64,000 nt of DNA from CAWBLP01 sp963789495. GTDB lineage: Bacteria; Pseudomonadota; Alphaproteobacteria; Acetobacterales; Acetobacteraceae. The stretch lies in contig CAWBLP010000018.1 in assembly GCA_963789495.1 (NCBI GenBank), positions 310,001 through 374,000 on the forward strand, given 5' to 3'. A program made the translations under genes and the position numbers. The notes under the pieces were generated by a model. That model ran no database searches. It was not told the DNA's origin and worked only from the letters and a program-made list of their open reading frames with translations. Within the stretch, counting starts at the first letter, position 1, and each line of letters begins with the position of its first letter. Below are positions 24,860 through 33,863 of the stretch, one piece after another.

Positions 24860-25942
24860 TTACAGCGCGGTCAAGCTCGGCCAGAGTTGGTCGGCACCGC
24901 GGGCACAGACGAACCCGCCGAGGCGCGCCGCCCATTCCGGATCGGAACCGAACTCCTCGCGCCAGGACCACAGGCGGCGGGTGGAGAGCTGCAGCGCGTA
25001 TTCCTTGGTGAAGCCGATCGCGCCGTGCACCTGATGCGCGATTTCGCAGGCCAGCGTTGCGGCTTCTCCGACGCGGGCCTTCGCGATGGCGACGCGGAAT
25101 TCCTCGATCTCGGCGTCGTTTTTCGCCAATGCCTCGATGCCGAGATTGGCGGCCGCCACCGCCGCTGCCGTCTGTCCTGCCAGCACCGCCAGGTTCTGCT
25201 GCACGGCCTGGAATTTCGAGATCGGCCGGCCGAACTGCTGACGCTCCTGCGCATAGGTCAGCGCGAGATCCATCGCGCGTTCCAGCGCACCGGACATCAT
25301 GGTGGCGCGCGCCAGGGCGCCGCGGCGATACAGGCTGGCGCGCGACACACCGTCCTGCACCGGTGCGGCGGCGTCGGCCGCCAGGCGCAGCCCGTCGAAA
25401 CGCAGCGTGTCGCGTGGCTCGCCGGCGATGTTGCGGCCCGCGATCCGTTCGGCGCCCTGCGTGCCGTCGAGTGCCACCGCCATTTCACTATCCGGTCCGT
25501 CGACCAGCAGCAGGATGCGCGCGGCATCGCCGGCGTAGGGCAACCGGCTCGCGGTGCCGGACAGGCGCCAGCCATTGCCGTCTCGCGCCAACTGCAAGGT
25601 GTCGCCGGCGCGTACCGGGCCGACGGTCATCGGCCCATCGGTGGTCTCCAGGCCGGCACCGGCAGCCACCCATCCGGCGAGCATGGTTTCCGCGAGCGGA
25701 ATGGGCGCCGCGTGGCGGCCGGCTACGCGCAGCACGGCGTAGAGATCCGACCATTCCGCGTCCGCGCCGCCGGCGGATTCCGGCAGCGCGGCGAGCGGCA
25801 CGCCGGTTTCACTGATCGCTCGCCAGAGTTCGTCGGCGAACGCGCCGGTTTCCGCGCGATCGATGACCTGTTTGGTGCATTTGTCCTCGAACAGCCGCCC
25901 CAGGCTTTCCAGCAGCATCCGGGTTTCGTCGCGGATTGCCAT
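24860..25942 (-). CDS. Acyl-CoA dehydrogenase family protein (first of pair)
   Basis: 360 residues, slightly shorter than typical ACADs. The C-terminal helical domain carries YAQERQQFGRPISKFQAVQQ and VHGAIGFTKEYALQLSTRRL, both family signatures for FAD and tetramer contacts. The middle domain is diverged. Together with the neighbouring ACAD at 26101-27250 it forms a pair, as in heteromeric dehydrogenases where one subunit lacks part of the active site. Substrate unknown; context suggests a CoA-activated ring or side-chain intermediate. Confidence 0.88.
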   Translation of the reverse strand: MAIRDETRMLLESLGRLFEDKCTKQVIDRAETGAFADELWRAISETGVPLAALPESAGGADAEWSDLYAVLRVAGRHAAPIPLAETMLAGWVAAGAGLETTDGPMTVGPVRAGDTLQLARDGNGWRLSGTASRLPYAGDAARILLLVDGPDSEMAVALDGTQGAERIAGRNIAGEPRDTLRFDGLRLAADAAAPVQDGVSRASLYRRGALARATMMSGALERAMDLALTYAQERQQFGRPISKFQAVQQNLAVLAGQTAAAVAAANLGIEALAKNDAEIEEFRVAIAKARVGEAATLACEIAHQVHGAIGFTKEYALQLSTRRLWSWREEFGSDPEWAARLGGFVCARGADQLWPSLTAL

Positions 25943-25980
25943 GATGCGGCTCCTTCAGCCTGCTGCGTTGTCTCGCGGGT

Positions 25981-26080
25981 CGACGTCGCCGAACCTGACC
26001 GGGCCATCCGACCGCCCGCGGTTGCCGCGGCCCGATCGTTCTGGGGTGGAAAGCCGGATCAGGTTCGGCCACGACGGGTA
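25981..26080. repeat. Palindromic repeat between the two acyl-CoA dehydrogenase genes
   Basis: gccgaacctgaccggg near 25988 faces ccggatcaggttcggc near 26054 as an imperfect inverted repeat (about 14 of 16), followed by ccacgacggg. It is a diverged member of the palindromic family found in frame in soxA at 17239-17348. It fills most of the 158-bp gap and could act as an mRNA hairpin between the genes. Confidence 0.65.
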
Positions 26081-26100
26081 GGGCGTGGCTGGCCCGCGCA

Positions 26101-27250
26101 TCACCGCAGCCCCAGCCCGCGTGCGATGATGCCGCGCAGGATTTCCCGTGTGCCGCCCTGGATCGACAGGCGCGGCGCGTTCATCGTGGTGCGCGCGATC
26201 ATCGAGACATAGGCTTCCACCGCGTCCAGCTCGGGTTCGGTCGGAAAGATCTGTCGGGCCATCACCGGGATGTCCTGCTCGTAGCGCGTGCCCAGGTCCT
26301 TCACCACGGCGGACTCGTTGTTCGGCTGCAGCCCCTCATGCAGCATGCCGGCGATCGACAGCGACATGCTGCGCAGTGTGGCAAGCTGCGCGATCAGCTT
26401 GCCCAGCGCCGCGGCGGTGGCCTTGTCCGGATGCGGCCCGGCCATGCGCAGCATCGCCTGCAGCATCTGGAAGAACACCAGGAACCGATCCGGCGCGCTG
26501 CGCTCGAACGACAGCTCGCTGGTGACCTGGTTCCAGCCATTGCCCTCCTTGCCCCAGCAACAGCCAGTCCGGCACGAACACATCGGTGAGGAAGATTTCG
26601 TTGAAATGATGCTCGCCCAACAGGTTGAGCACCGGGCGGATGTCCAGCCCGGGGGATTTCAGGTCCAGCAGAAACTGCGTGGCGCCGCCGTGGCGATCCA
26701 CCTCCTCCTGCCCCTGCTGTGCCATCTTGCAGAACAGGATGGCGTAGTCGGCGCGATGCGCGTTGGACGTCCACAGCTTGCTGCCGTTGATGCGGTAGCC
26801 GCCGTCCACCTTCACCGCGCGCGTGCGCGTGCCCGCCAGGTCGGAGCCGGAATTCGGCTCGCTCATGCCGATGCAGAATGTCAGCTCCCCGGCAGCGATC
26901 TTCGGCAGGAAGAACTGCTTCTGCTGCTCGCTGCCGAAGCGCAGGATGTTCGGGCCGCTCTGCCGATCGCCCGTGTAGTGCGCCGACAAGGGCGCGCCGG
27001 CGACCAGCATCTCCTCGATCACCACATAGCGCTCGAACGCGCTGCGCTCATGCCCGCCATACTGCTTCGGCCAGGTCATGCCGATCCAGCCACGCTGGCC
27101 CATTGCGCGGGAAAATTCCCGGCTGAACTCGCCGCGCGAGAACCCCATCAGATGCTGATGCCGGCTGAGGAAATCGCGTACTTCACCACGCATCGCCACG
27201 GCTTCCGGCGGCAGCTCGACCGGATCGAAGCGGAACATGGGAGCGGTCAT
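26101..27250 (-). pseudogene. Acyl-CoA dehydrogenase (second of pair), one-base frameshift
   Basis: The first frame (27250 to ~26556) encodes the N-terminal and middle ACAD domains: MTWPKQYGGHERS, then FCIGMSEPNSGSDLAGTRT (FAD/substrate loop), then LWTSNAHRADY. After FVPDWLLLG the protein continues only in the next frame as KEGNGWNQVTSELSFERSAP, down to the C-terminal SIQGGTREILRGIIARGLGL. Removing one G of the run at 26555-26552 restores a ~382-residue protein. The ATG overlaps the stop of the gene at 27247 by 4 bp. Probably functional if the extra G is a sequence error. Confidence 0.88.
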
Positions 27251-28305
27251 CGCGCGTCACTCCAATTCGTGTCGAACCCCGCGAAGGTGTGCGGAATGCG
27301 GCGAATATCGGCCAGCAGCTCACGTTGCAGACCGGCCGGCGTATCCGGGGGGAAATGCAGATCGATGGAATCGGCCACGCCGCCGAAGCGCTGCGCGATT
27401 TCACCGGCGATGTCGCCATAGGTGCCACAGGCGGCGAAGATGCGCACGGCGTCTTCCGGCACCACCTCCGCCATCTGATCCCAGCGGCCTTCCACCGACA
27501 TGCGATGCAGCGTCGCGCTGAGATCTTCCAGCCCATGCAACGCCAGGATCGGCCGGTAGCTGCGCGTGGAGCCATAGAAGCCGATGCGCCGTCGCACCTT
27601 CTGCATCGCGGCCTGCACCGAAGCCTCATCCGGACCGGTCGCGATGAAGCCCCCGCCATGCACGTCGAAATTCAGACGGTTGCGGCCACTGCGGCGCATG
27701 CCCTCGCTGATCTGCGGCATGCAGACCTGTTCCAGGTAGCGGCGCGAGCACAGCGGATGCAGCCGCACCCCATCGCCCACCTGGCCGGCAACGCGCAGCA
27801 TTCCCTCCCCCACCGCGGCCAGCGTCACCGCCGGCATCGGCAATCCGGTCGGCTCCGGAGAGAAATCCGGTGTCATCAAGGTAAGGTTATAGCTGGGACT
27901 TTGGAAATTCAGCCGGCCACGGGTTTCCCAACAGTGCCAGATCGCACGCAACGCCTGCACGTAATCGCGCATGCGAGGCGCCGGCGCGGTCCAGGCGATG
28001 CCGAAGCGCCGCTCGTTATGCCCCTTCACCTGGCTGCCCAGCCCCAGCACGAAACGGCCGCCGGAATTCGCATGCAGATCCCAGGCCTGGCTCGCCAGCA
28101 CGGTCGGGCTGCGCGGAAACGCCACGGCAACGGACGGCGTCAGCTCTACACGCTGCGTCGCGGCCGCGGCGAACGCCAGCGGTGTGAACGGGTCATGCCC
28201 CAGCTCCACCGTCATCACCGCGTCGAAACCCGCATCCTCCGCAACGCGCGCCGCGGGACCGGCAGCACGCCACGGTTGCAGCGGCAGAGCGGTAAAAACG
28301 CGCAT
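27247..28305 (-). CDS. LLM-class flavin-dependent oxidoreductase (TIGR03617-like)
   Basis: 352 residues, luciferase-like TIM barrel. It begins MRVFTALPLQPW and has VAEDAGFDAVMTVELGHDPF, then GGRFVLGLGSQVKGHNERRFG (flavin phosphate region), then VGDGVRLHPLCSRRYLE. This subgroup uses FMN or F420; the cofactor cannot be decided by eye. It is 4 bp after the isomerase-like gene and overlaps the next ACAD by 4 bp, so it is in the same transcript. Confidence 0.86.
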   Translation of the reverse strand: MRVFTALPLQPWRAAGPAARVAEDAGFDAVMTVELGHDPFTPLAFAAAATQRVELTPSVAVAFPRSPTVLASQAWDLHANSGGRFVLGLGSQVKGHNERRFGIAWTAPAPRMRDYVQALRAIWHCWETRGRLNFQSPSYNLTLMTPDFSPEPTGLPMPAVTLAAVGEGMLRVAGQVGDGVRLHPLCSRRYLEQVCMPQISEGMRRSGRNRLNFDVHGGGFIATGPDEASVQAAMQKVRRRIGFYGSTRSYRPILALHGLEDLSATLHRMSVEGRWDQMAEVVPEDAVRIFAACGTYGDIAGEIAQRFGGVADSIDLHFPPDTPAGLQRELLADIRRIPHTFAGFDTNWSDAR

Positions 28306-28309
28306 CGTG

Positions 28310-28915
28310 TCAGCCGCGTGCCAGTCGACGTTCGACGAACGCCAAACGATCCTGGCCCCAGAAGATCTCGTCGCCGATCACATAGCTCGGCGCGCCAAAC
28401 ACGCCCCGATCCAACGCCGCCTGCGTGTCTCGGGTCCGCATCTCTGCCCAGCGCGGATCGCTGCCCAGCTTCATCACCGCATCGGCATCCAGGCCCACAT
28501 CGCGAATCAGTTCGGCCAGTGTCGCCGGATCGCCGGCGTTCTTCTCATCCTGCCACACGGCCTTCAGCACGCGATGCGCCAGCTTGATCGCGCCCTGCCC
28601 GTTGCCGGTTTCGCGCAGGCCGATCACGCAGCACGCGGCCGGCAATTCGTTGGAAGGAAAATGCTTCGGCTGGATGTTGATCGGAATCCCCAGATGCTCA
28701 CGCCAGCGCTTCAGCTCCATCAGCCGATAGGCCTGGCGTTGCGTCGACCGCTTCGGCAGCGGCAGGCCGCCCGATCCCGCAAAGATGGTGCCGAAATCCA
28801 CTGGCCATATCTTCAGCGTGGCACCATGCGCCATGGCCATCGCCTCGATGCGGGCCGCGCCCAGATGCGTCCACGGCGAGTTCAACGAGGCGTAGTAGTC
28901 AATGTGCAGGCCCAT
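28310..28915 (-). CDS. 2-hydroxychromene-2-carboxylate isomerase-like protein (DsbA family)
   Basis: 201 residues, thioredoxin-like fold with a helical insert. The N-terminal strand MGLHIDYYASLNSPWTHLG has Ser in place of the redox CxxC. This is typical of GSH-dependent 2-hydroxychromene-2-carboxylate isomerases of naphthalene-type aromatic degradation. The C-terminal GVFGAPSYVIGDEIFWGQDR is the conserved cis-Pro loop and a substrate-site segment. It lies between the two luciferase-like genes and supports an aromatic-compound pathway. Confidence 0.85.
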   Translation of the reverse strand: MGLHIDYYASLNSPWTHLGAARIEAMAMAHGATLKIWPVDFGTIFAGSGGLPLPKRSTQRQAYRLMELKRWREHLGIPINIQPKHFPSNELPAACCVIGLRETGNGQGAIKLAHRVLKAVWQDEKNAGDPATLAELIRDVGLDADAVMKLGSDPRWAEMRTRDTQAALDRGVFGAPSYVIGDEIFWGQDRLAFVERRLARG

Positions 28916-29002
28916 GGCGTTTCATCCCGTCGGGTTGATCTTGCCCGCGATCCTGATCGAGCCGGCGCAACCAGACAAGCAGCCGCCCCAGCGCCGCGCC
29001 GG

Positions 29003-30055
29003 TCAACGACGAAAATGCGGGATCACCTGCTCGCACATCATCTGCAGCGAGTTCATCACCAGATCGGGGGGGATGCGCATGCCGCAGTTCATTTCCGCCA
29101 GGATGCCGCTCAACCCAAGCTCCTGCTGCAACTGCGCCAGCCGATCCGCCACCATCGCCGGCGTGCCGGCGATGATCTTGCTGCGCAGCACCTCCTCGTA
29201 GCTGATGCTCTGCAGACGCTGGCCCCGTTCGGCCCGGTTCTCGATCGCGCGCGCACCTTCCAGCGTGGCCGACTCTTCGATGCGTTCGCCCAGATAGCGG
29301 TAGAAATGCATCACGCTTTCCTGCGGCTCCTGCAGCGCCTGCGCTTCGGTGGCAGCGACATAGACCGGAACGCGCAGGTAGATCTCGCCATTGCCGGGAT
29401 GTCCCGCGGCGGCCCAGGCATCCCGATAGGCGCGGATATTCGGCACCAGCTCACTCAGATCGCCCAGCCGTGTGGCAACGAAGATCGGATAACCCTGGGC
29501 GCCGATCGCCGGATAGGTGTCGGGGCTGGTCGCGGCAATGCGCAGCTCGGGATAGGGCGGGCGATACGGCTTCGGCACCAGATAGACGTCGTCATAGTCA
29601 TAGAACTTGCCGTGAAACGAAAACCGCTCCTGCGTCCAGGCGCGCTTCAGAATCTCCAGCACCTCGGCGAACCGTTCGCGGCTTTCCGCATAGGAAATGC
29701 CATAGGCCTGATACACCCGCGGAAATCCGCTGCGTCCGACGCCCATGATCAGCCGGCCATGGCTGATATGATCCACCGTGCAGGCCTCCTCGGCCAGGCG
29801 CAGCGGGTGGCACAACGGCAGCACCTGCACCGCAATGCCGATCTTCATGCGTTGGGTGCGGGCGGCAATGGCGCTGGCGATGGTCAATGGCGATGCCAAT
29901 ACGGACCGTTCCGGCGCGGTGTGCAGCTCGGCCAGCCACATCACATCCAAGCCACTGCGTTCGGCAGCATCCACCTGTTCGAAGGACGTGGCGAATGCCT
30001 CGGCCTCGCTCTGGCCTGGCATCCGTTGAAACTCGTGGAACATGCCGAATTCCAT
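29003..30055 (-). CDS. LLM-class flavin-dependent oxidoreductase (bacterial luciferase-like)
   Basis: 350 residues from the ATG at 30055 (MEFGMFHEFQRMPGQSEAEA), preceded by a ggaggagc Shine-Dalgarno. Luciferase-like monooxygenase barrel: MWLAELHTAPERSVLASPL, then GRLIMGVGRSGFPRVYQAYG, then a C-terminal helix MMCEQVIPHFRR. Such enzymes use reduced FMN and O2 for oxidative cleavage or hydroxylation. Probably the first gene of the 30055-22434 catabolic run; the promoter would lie within ~75 bp between its start and the IS at 30130. Confidence 0.87.
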   Translation of the reverse strand: MEFGMFHEFQRMPGQSEAEAFATSFEQVDAAERSGLDVMWLAELHTAPERSVLASPLTIASAIAARTQRMKIGIAVQVLPLCHPLRLAEEACTVDHISHGRLIMGVGRSGFPRVYQAYGISYAESRERFAEVLEILKRAWTQERFSFHGKFYDYDDVYLVPKPYRPPYPELRIAATSPDTYPAIGAQGYPIFVATRLGDLSELVPNIRAYRDAWAAAGHPGNGEIYLRVPVYVAATEAQALQEPQESVMHFYRYLGERIEESATLEGARAIENRAERGQRLQSISYEEVLRSKIIAGTPAMVADRLAQLQQELGLSGILAEMNCGMRIPPDLVMNSLQMMCEQVIPHFRR

Positions 30056-30209
30056 AGCCGCTCCTCCCGCGTTCTTCGCCGGAAAGCGTTGACCGGTTTG
30101 GCAGTGACCGCAAGTCCCGCGGGATCGGATGTGGCTAGCTGGCGATCTGTCCGGTGTTTGTAGCTCGTGAAGTGTCCGGTCCACTGGCTCGCTGGAACGG
30201 GGGGCGGCG

Positions 30210-31388
30210 ATGGATCGGGCACGCATTCACGAGGGGGTTCGTCGGATGCGTTTTCAGGACGTGCTGGGTCGGACCGAACGGTCTGAGCTGAGCCAGCTGG
30301 AGGCGGCGGAGTTGCTCGGGGTCAGCGAGCGGACGTTCCGCCGCTGGCGCGACCGCTACCGGGAAGAAGGAGTTGCGGGATTGAGCGACCGTCGCCTCCG
30401 CCCCTCGCTGCGGCAGGCGCCGAAGGCGGAGATCGAGCGGATGCTGGGCCTGTATCGCGATCTCTACCGCGGCTTCACGGTGAAGCATTTCCATGAGCAG
30501 TTGGGCAAGCGGCACAACTACACGCTGGGCTACACGGTGACCAAGCTGCACCTGCAACGGGCCGGGCTGGTGACCCCGGCGCGGTCGCGCTCGGCGCATC
30601 GCAAGAAGCGGCCGCGCCGGCCGTTGGTGGGCATGATGCTGCATCAGGATGCGTCGACCCATGCCTGGCTGCCTGGCGACGAACGCAAATACGACCTGGT
30701 GGCGACGATGGATGACGCGACGAGTGCGGTCTACTCGCTGTTCCTGGTGGAGCAGGAGGGCACCGCCTCAAGCCTGCGTGGCGTACGGGAGGTGATTGAA
30801 CGGCACGGCCTGTTCTGCTCGCTCTACACCGACCGTGGCAGCCACTACTTCGAGACGCTCGAGGCCGGCGGTCGTGTCTCGAAGACAGTGCTGACACAGT
30901 TCGGCCGGGCGCTGAAGCAGCTCGGCATCGAGCACATTGCGGCCTACTCGCCGCAGGCCCGCGGGCGGTCGGAGCGCCTGTTCGGCACGTTGCAGGACCG
31001 GCTGCCGAAGGAGCTGGCGCTGGCCGGGATCAGCACACCGGAGGCGGCGAACCGATGGCTGCGGGAGGTCTACGTCGCCGAGCACAACGCGCGCTTTGCG
31101 GTGCCGGCCGAGCAGGCGGGATCGGCCTTCGTGGTGGATCCGAACGGTGCCTGGCGGGAGATTCTGTGCATCCAGGAGGACCGCCGAGTGGGTCATGACA
31201 ACACGGTGAAGTGGCGCCGCCTCACCCTGCAACTGCCGCCGTCGCGGCTGCGGCCGCACTTCGTCAGAGCCACCGTGCGCGTGCACGAATATCCGGATGG
31301 GCGGCTGGCGGTGTTGTGGGGGCCGCACCGGCTGGCGGATTACGACGCCGAGGGGCGCCTTTTCCAACAGGAGCATATGGCCGCATGA
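30210..31388 (+). CDS. ISNCY/IS1202-type DDE transposase
   Basis: 392 residues. Residues ~24-55 are an HTH (LSQLEAAELLGVSERTFRRW). The catalytic core has D147 in HQDAST, D208 in YTDRGSHYF and E255 in ARGRSERLFGTLQDRL. The C-terminal ~120 residues form a beta-rich domain of the kind seen in integrase-like transposases. The ATG at 30210 lies 80 bp inside the element. Complete and likely active. Confidence 0.9.
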   Translation: MDRARIHEGVRRMRFQDVLGRTERSELSQLEAAELLGVSERTFRRWRDRYREEGVAGLSDRRLRPSLRQAPKAEIERMLGLYRDLYRGFTVKHFHEQLGKRHNYTLGYTVTKLHLQRAGLVTPARSRSAHRKKRPRRPLVGMMLHQDASTHAWLPGDERKYDLVATMDDATSAVYSLFLVEQEGTASSLRGVREVIERHGLFCSLYTDRGSHYFETLEAGGRVSKTVLTQFGRALKQLGIEHIAAYSPQARGRSERLFGTLQDRLPKELALAGISTPEAANRWLREVYVAEHNARFAVPAEQAGSAFVVDPNGAWREILCIQEDRRVGHDNTVKWRRLTLQLPPSRLRPHFVRATVRVHEYPDGRLAVLWGPHRLADYDAEGRLFQQEHMAA

Positions 31389-31406
31389 CACGCTTCCAGT
31401 GCGGCT

Positions 31407-31438
31407 GCTCTGTGCCGGGGCATGCCCCGGCACAGAGC
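31407..31438. terminator. 32-bp perfect palindrome after the transposase gene
   Basis: A perfect palindrome centred at 31422/31423 with arm gctctgtgccggggca, 18 bp after the transposase stop. It could be a bidirectional terminator that insulates the IS, although no U-tract follows. It could equally be an element-specific DNA hairpin. Confidence 0.5.
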
Positions 31439-31517
31439 AGGAACGAAGCGGACAGATCACGCGCTACCAAAACCGGACAGATTGACGCGCTAGCGACAGT
31501 CCCGCGGGATCGGAATT

Positions 31518-32696
31518 TCAGGCGGCTTGCAACGCCTGTTTCAACACCCGCTGCGGCGGCAGGGTCACGGCAACGGTGGTGCCCTCGCCGGGACGACTGT
31601 CAAAGGTCAATTGGCCGTCGTGCAGCGCCACCAGATGCGCGGTCAGCGGCAGGCCCAACCCGATGCCTGGCGCCTGATGCGGGCCATTGGTCACGCGTTC
31701 GAACGGCAGCATGACCCGTGGCAGGTCCTCGCTGGCGATGCCACAGCCGGTATCCCTGATGCGGATGGTCACCCCGGTTTGGTCGGACGTGGCGGAGACC
31801 TGGACCTGTGCGCCGGGCGCCGAGAATTTGATGGCGTTGGACAGCAGGTTGAACAGCACCTGGCGCAGCCGCTGGGAATCCGCATGCAGGTCCGGCAAGG
31901 TCTGCGGCACATCGACCAGCAGCATCATTCCGCCATTGGCCGCGTCGGGCTGCATCATGCGACAGACCGACAGGATCAGCCCGCGCAGGTTCATCGGCCC
32001 GTCGGTCAGTTTCAACTGACCCGCCTCTGCCCGTGCCAGGTCGAGCAGCTCATCGATCAGGGTGCGCAGATGTTCGCCGCTTTCGCGGATATCGCGCGCA
32101 TAGGCGGCGGTGGGACCCGGATCGCGGCCGGACTGCACGGTCTCCTCAATCAGATGGGCGAAGTTGATCACGGCGTTCAACGGCGCCCGCAGCTCATGAC
32201 TGACATGAGCCAGGAAGCGCGACTTTGCGCGGTTGGCGACTTCGGCCGCCTCGCGTGCCTCATTCAGCGCCTGTTGCATGCGCTTCTGTTCGGTAATGTC
32301 CACACGCAGGGCCACCCGATGGCCGGCCTCCGTGTGGCGGACCCGCAGCAGGTGCCACTGACCGGTCGAACTGTTGTGGATCTCACGCGGGCTCTCAGTG
32401 CGGGCTTCCAGCGCCCGAGTGCGCTGCGCCACATACGCGATCGGATCGCGATACGCCGCCTGATCGGCGACCGTGCCGGCGGCAATGGATTTCGCCAGCA
32501 CCTCCTCATAGCGCAGCCCGATCAGTTCGGCTTCATCGGGCAGATGAGGGAAGAACTCGTGATAGGCACGATTGCCGAGCACATAGCGGTGGTCGGCATC
32601 GTAGACGACGACAGTACCGTCGATCGTATCCAGCGTATCACGCAGGATGCGGTTTTCCTGCCGCAAGGCGGCCAATTCGTCTTCGTCCGTTGTCAT
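31518..32696 (-). CDS. PAS-domain sensor histidine kinase
   Basis: 392 residues from the ATG at 32696 (MTTDEDELAALRQENRILRD). Residues 1-20 are a coiled coil and ~22-130 a PAS domain (LDTIDGTVVVYDADHRYVLG). His167 lies in the HisKA motif FLAHVSHELRAPLNAVI. The HATPase_c domain follows, with N-box LLSNAIKFSAPG, G1 IRDTGCGI and G2 GIGLGLPLTAHLVALH. No membrane segment, so it is a cytoplasmic sensor. No response regulator is adjacent, which makes it an orphan kinase. The IS right end lies only 4 bp beyond its stop. Confidence 0.92.
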   Translation of the reverse strand: MTTDEDELAALRQENRILRDTLDTIDGTVVVYDADHRYVLGNRAYHEFFPHLPDEAELIGLRYEEVLAKSIAAGTVADQAAYRDPIAYVAQRTRALEARTESPREIHNSSTGQWHLLRVRHTEAGHRVALRVDITEQKRMQQALNEAREAAEVANRAKSRFLAHVSHELRAPLNAVINFAHLIEETVQSGRDPGPTAAYARDIRESGEHLRTLIDELLDLARAEAGQLKLTDGPMNLRGLILSVCRMMQPDAANGGMMLLVDVPQTLPDLHADSQRLRQVLFNLLSNAIKFSAPGAQVQVSATSDQTGVTIRIRDTGCGIASEDLPRVMLPFERVTNGPHQAPGIGLGLPLTAHLVALHDGQLTFDSRPGEGTTVAVTLPPQRVLKQALQAA

Positions 32697-32784
32697 GGAT
32701 TGCTTACCCGACGGTCGAGAGGCGGTTGCCACCCGGTTGAGTGTCGATACTCGCCCGGGAGTTGCAGAGACGTTGCACATTACG

Positions 32785-33795
32785 TCATTTCGTAGCGATT
32801 ACAACCTTTCCCACATGTGTCCGACCCTGCAAATGGAGATAGGCGGCCTTTGCGTCGATGAAATCGAAGCTTCTGTCGATCACCGGCTCGATTCGATGCA
32901 ACGTGATCGCGCGATTCAGCGCCTCGAACATCTGGCGCGATCCGACATAAATGCCGCGCAGCAACAAATTGCGTCGCAGCACCGGAGTCGGATTGATCTC
33001 GCCACCCGTCAACACGCCGATCAGATGGACCTGGCCGCCGATGCGGGCTGCCTCGATCGAGCGCGACAGGGTGCCGCCGCCGCCGACCTCCACCACGTGA
33101 TCGACGCCACGGCCATTGGTCAGGGCCAGCACCTGCTGCTGCCAATCCGGGTGCTGCCGGTAGTTTACGCCGTCCGAGGCACCCAGCGCCGCCGCCCGTG
33201 CCAGCTTGTCATCGGACGATGACGTGGCGATCACGCGTGCGCCCGCGGCATGCGCCAATTGCAGCGCGAAAATCGAGACGCCGCCGGTGCCCAGCACCAG
33301 CACCGAATCGCCGGTTTTCAGTGGCCGGCCGGCATAGAGCGCATTCCACGCGGTGACCGCGGCACACGGCAGGGTTGCAGCCTGCTCGAACGACAAATGC
33401 TCCGGCACGTGCACCAGCCCGTCCTGGTCGAACAGCACGTACTCCGCCAGCACGCCATCGATCGAGCCGCCCAGCGAGGAGTCGACGTGGTACGGCTCAA
33501 TGTCGCCGCCGATCCAATTCTGCATGAAGATGCCGGCGACGCGGTCACCCGGCTGCACGCGTGTCACGCCGGCACCGACCTCGGCCACCTCGCCGGCACC
33601 ATCGGACAGCGGCACCAGATTGGCGGGCAGGCTGCCGCGGGCCGCGCGACCGGCCGCCACGTTCAGGTCCCGATAGTTCAGCGAGGCGGCACGCATGCGC
33701 ACCAGCACCTGGCCGGGGCCAGGCCGAGGCGTCGGCGCCTCCTGCAGCTCCAGCGTGTCGATGCCATTGGCCTGGGGAAAGCGGTAGATGCGCAT
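32785..33795 (-). CDS. Zinc-independent MDR-type NAD(P) alcohol dehydrogenase
   Basis: 336 residues, medium-chain dehydrogenase/reductase fold. The GroES-like N-terminus reads GPGQVLVRMRAASLNYRDLN. The Rossmann motif is VLVLGTGGVSIFALQLAHAAG (~165). The C-terminal part ends in LQGRTHVGKVVIATK. The usual GHE zinc motif and four-Cys lobe are absent, as in quinone-oxidoreductase-type MDRs. Physiological substrate unknown. It lies 88 bp upstream of the histidine kinase start and could share its transcript. Confidence 0.87.
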   Translation of the reverse strand: MRIYRFPQANGIDTLELQEAPTPRPGPGQVLVRMRAASLNYRDLNVAAGRAARGSLPANLVPLSDGAGEVAEVGAGVTRVQPGDRVAGIFMQNWIGGDIEPYHVDSSLGGSIDGVLAEYVLFDQDGLVHVPEHLSFEQAATLPCAAVTAWNALYAGRPLKTGDSVLVLGTGGVSIFALQLAHAAGARVIATSSSDDKLARAAALGASDGVNYRQHPDWQQQVLALTNGRGVDHVVEVGGGGTLSRSIEAARIGGQVHLIGVLTGGEINPTPVLRRNLLLRGIYVGSRQMFEALNRAITLHRIEPVIDRSFDFIDAKAAYLHLQGRTHVGKVVIATK

Positions 33796-33863
33796 GGCGG
33801 GCTCCGTTCAATGGCCGCAGGTCGATAGCTACGGGTCAATGGCGGCGGATCGGTGGTGGCGGG

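Larger units (their letters stand above)
30130..31498 (+). mobile_element. IS1202/ISNCY-like insertion sequence, 1369 bp, 16-bp target duplication
   Basis: The identical 16-mer gtcccgcgggatcgga lies at 30114-30129 and 31499-31514. The ends are imperfect inverted repeats. The left end starts TGTGGCTAGCTGGCGATCTG and the right end, read inwards, TGTCGCTAGCGCGTCAATCT. Both are followed by TGTCCGGT, and a second TGTCCG lies about 20 bases further in. It holds one transposase gene and a 32-bp palindrome. A long duplication is known for IS1202-type elements. It sits between the catabolic run and the kinase gene without breaking either. Confidence 0.85.

Noticed and set aside
22916..26212. A plus-strand open frame of about 1100 codons opposite the catabolic genes
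   Set aside because: His/Arg/Gly-rich translation, antisense to MBL, amidohydrolase and ACAD genes that have clear motifs; a high-GC shadow.
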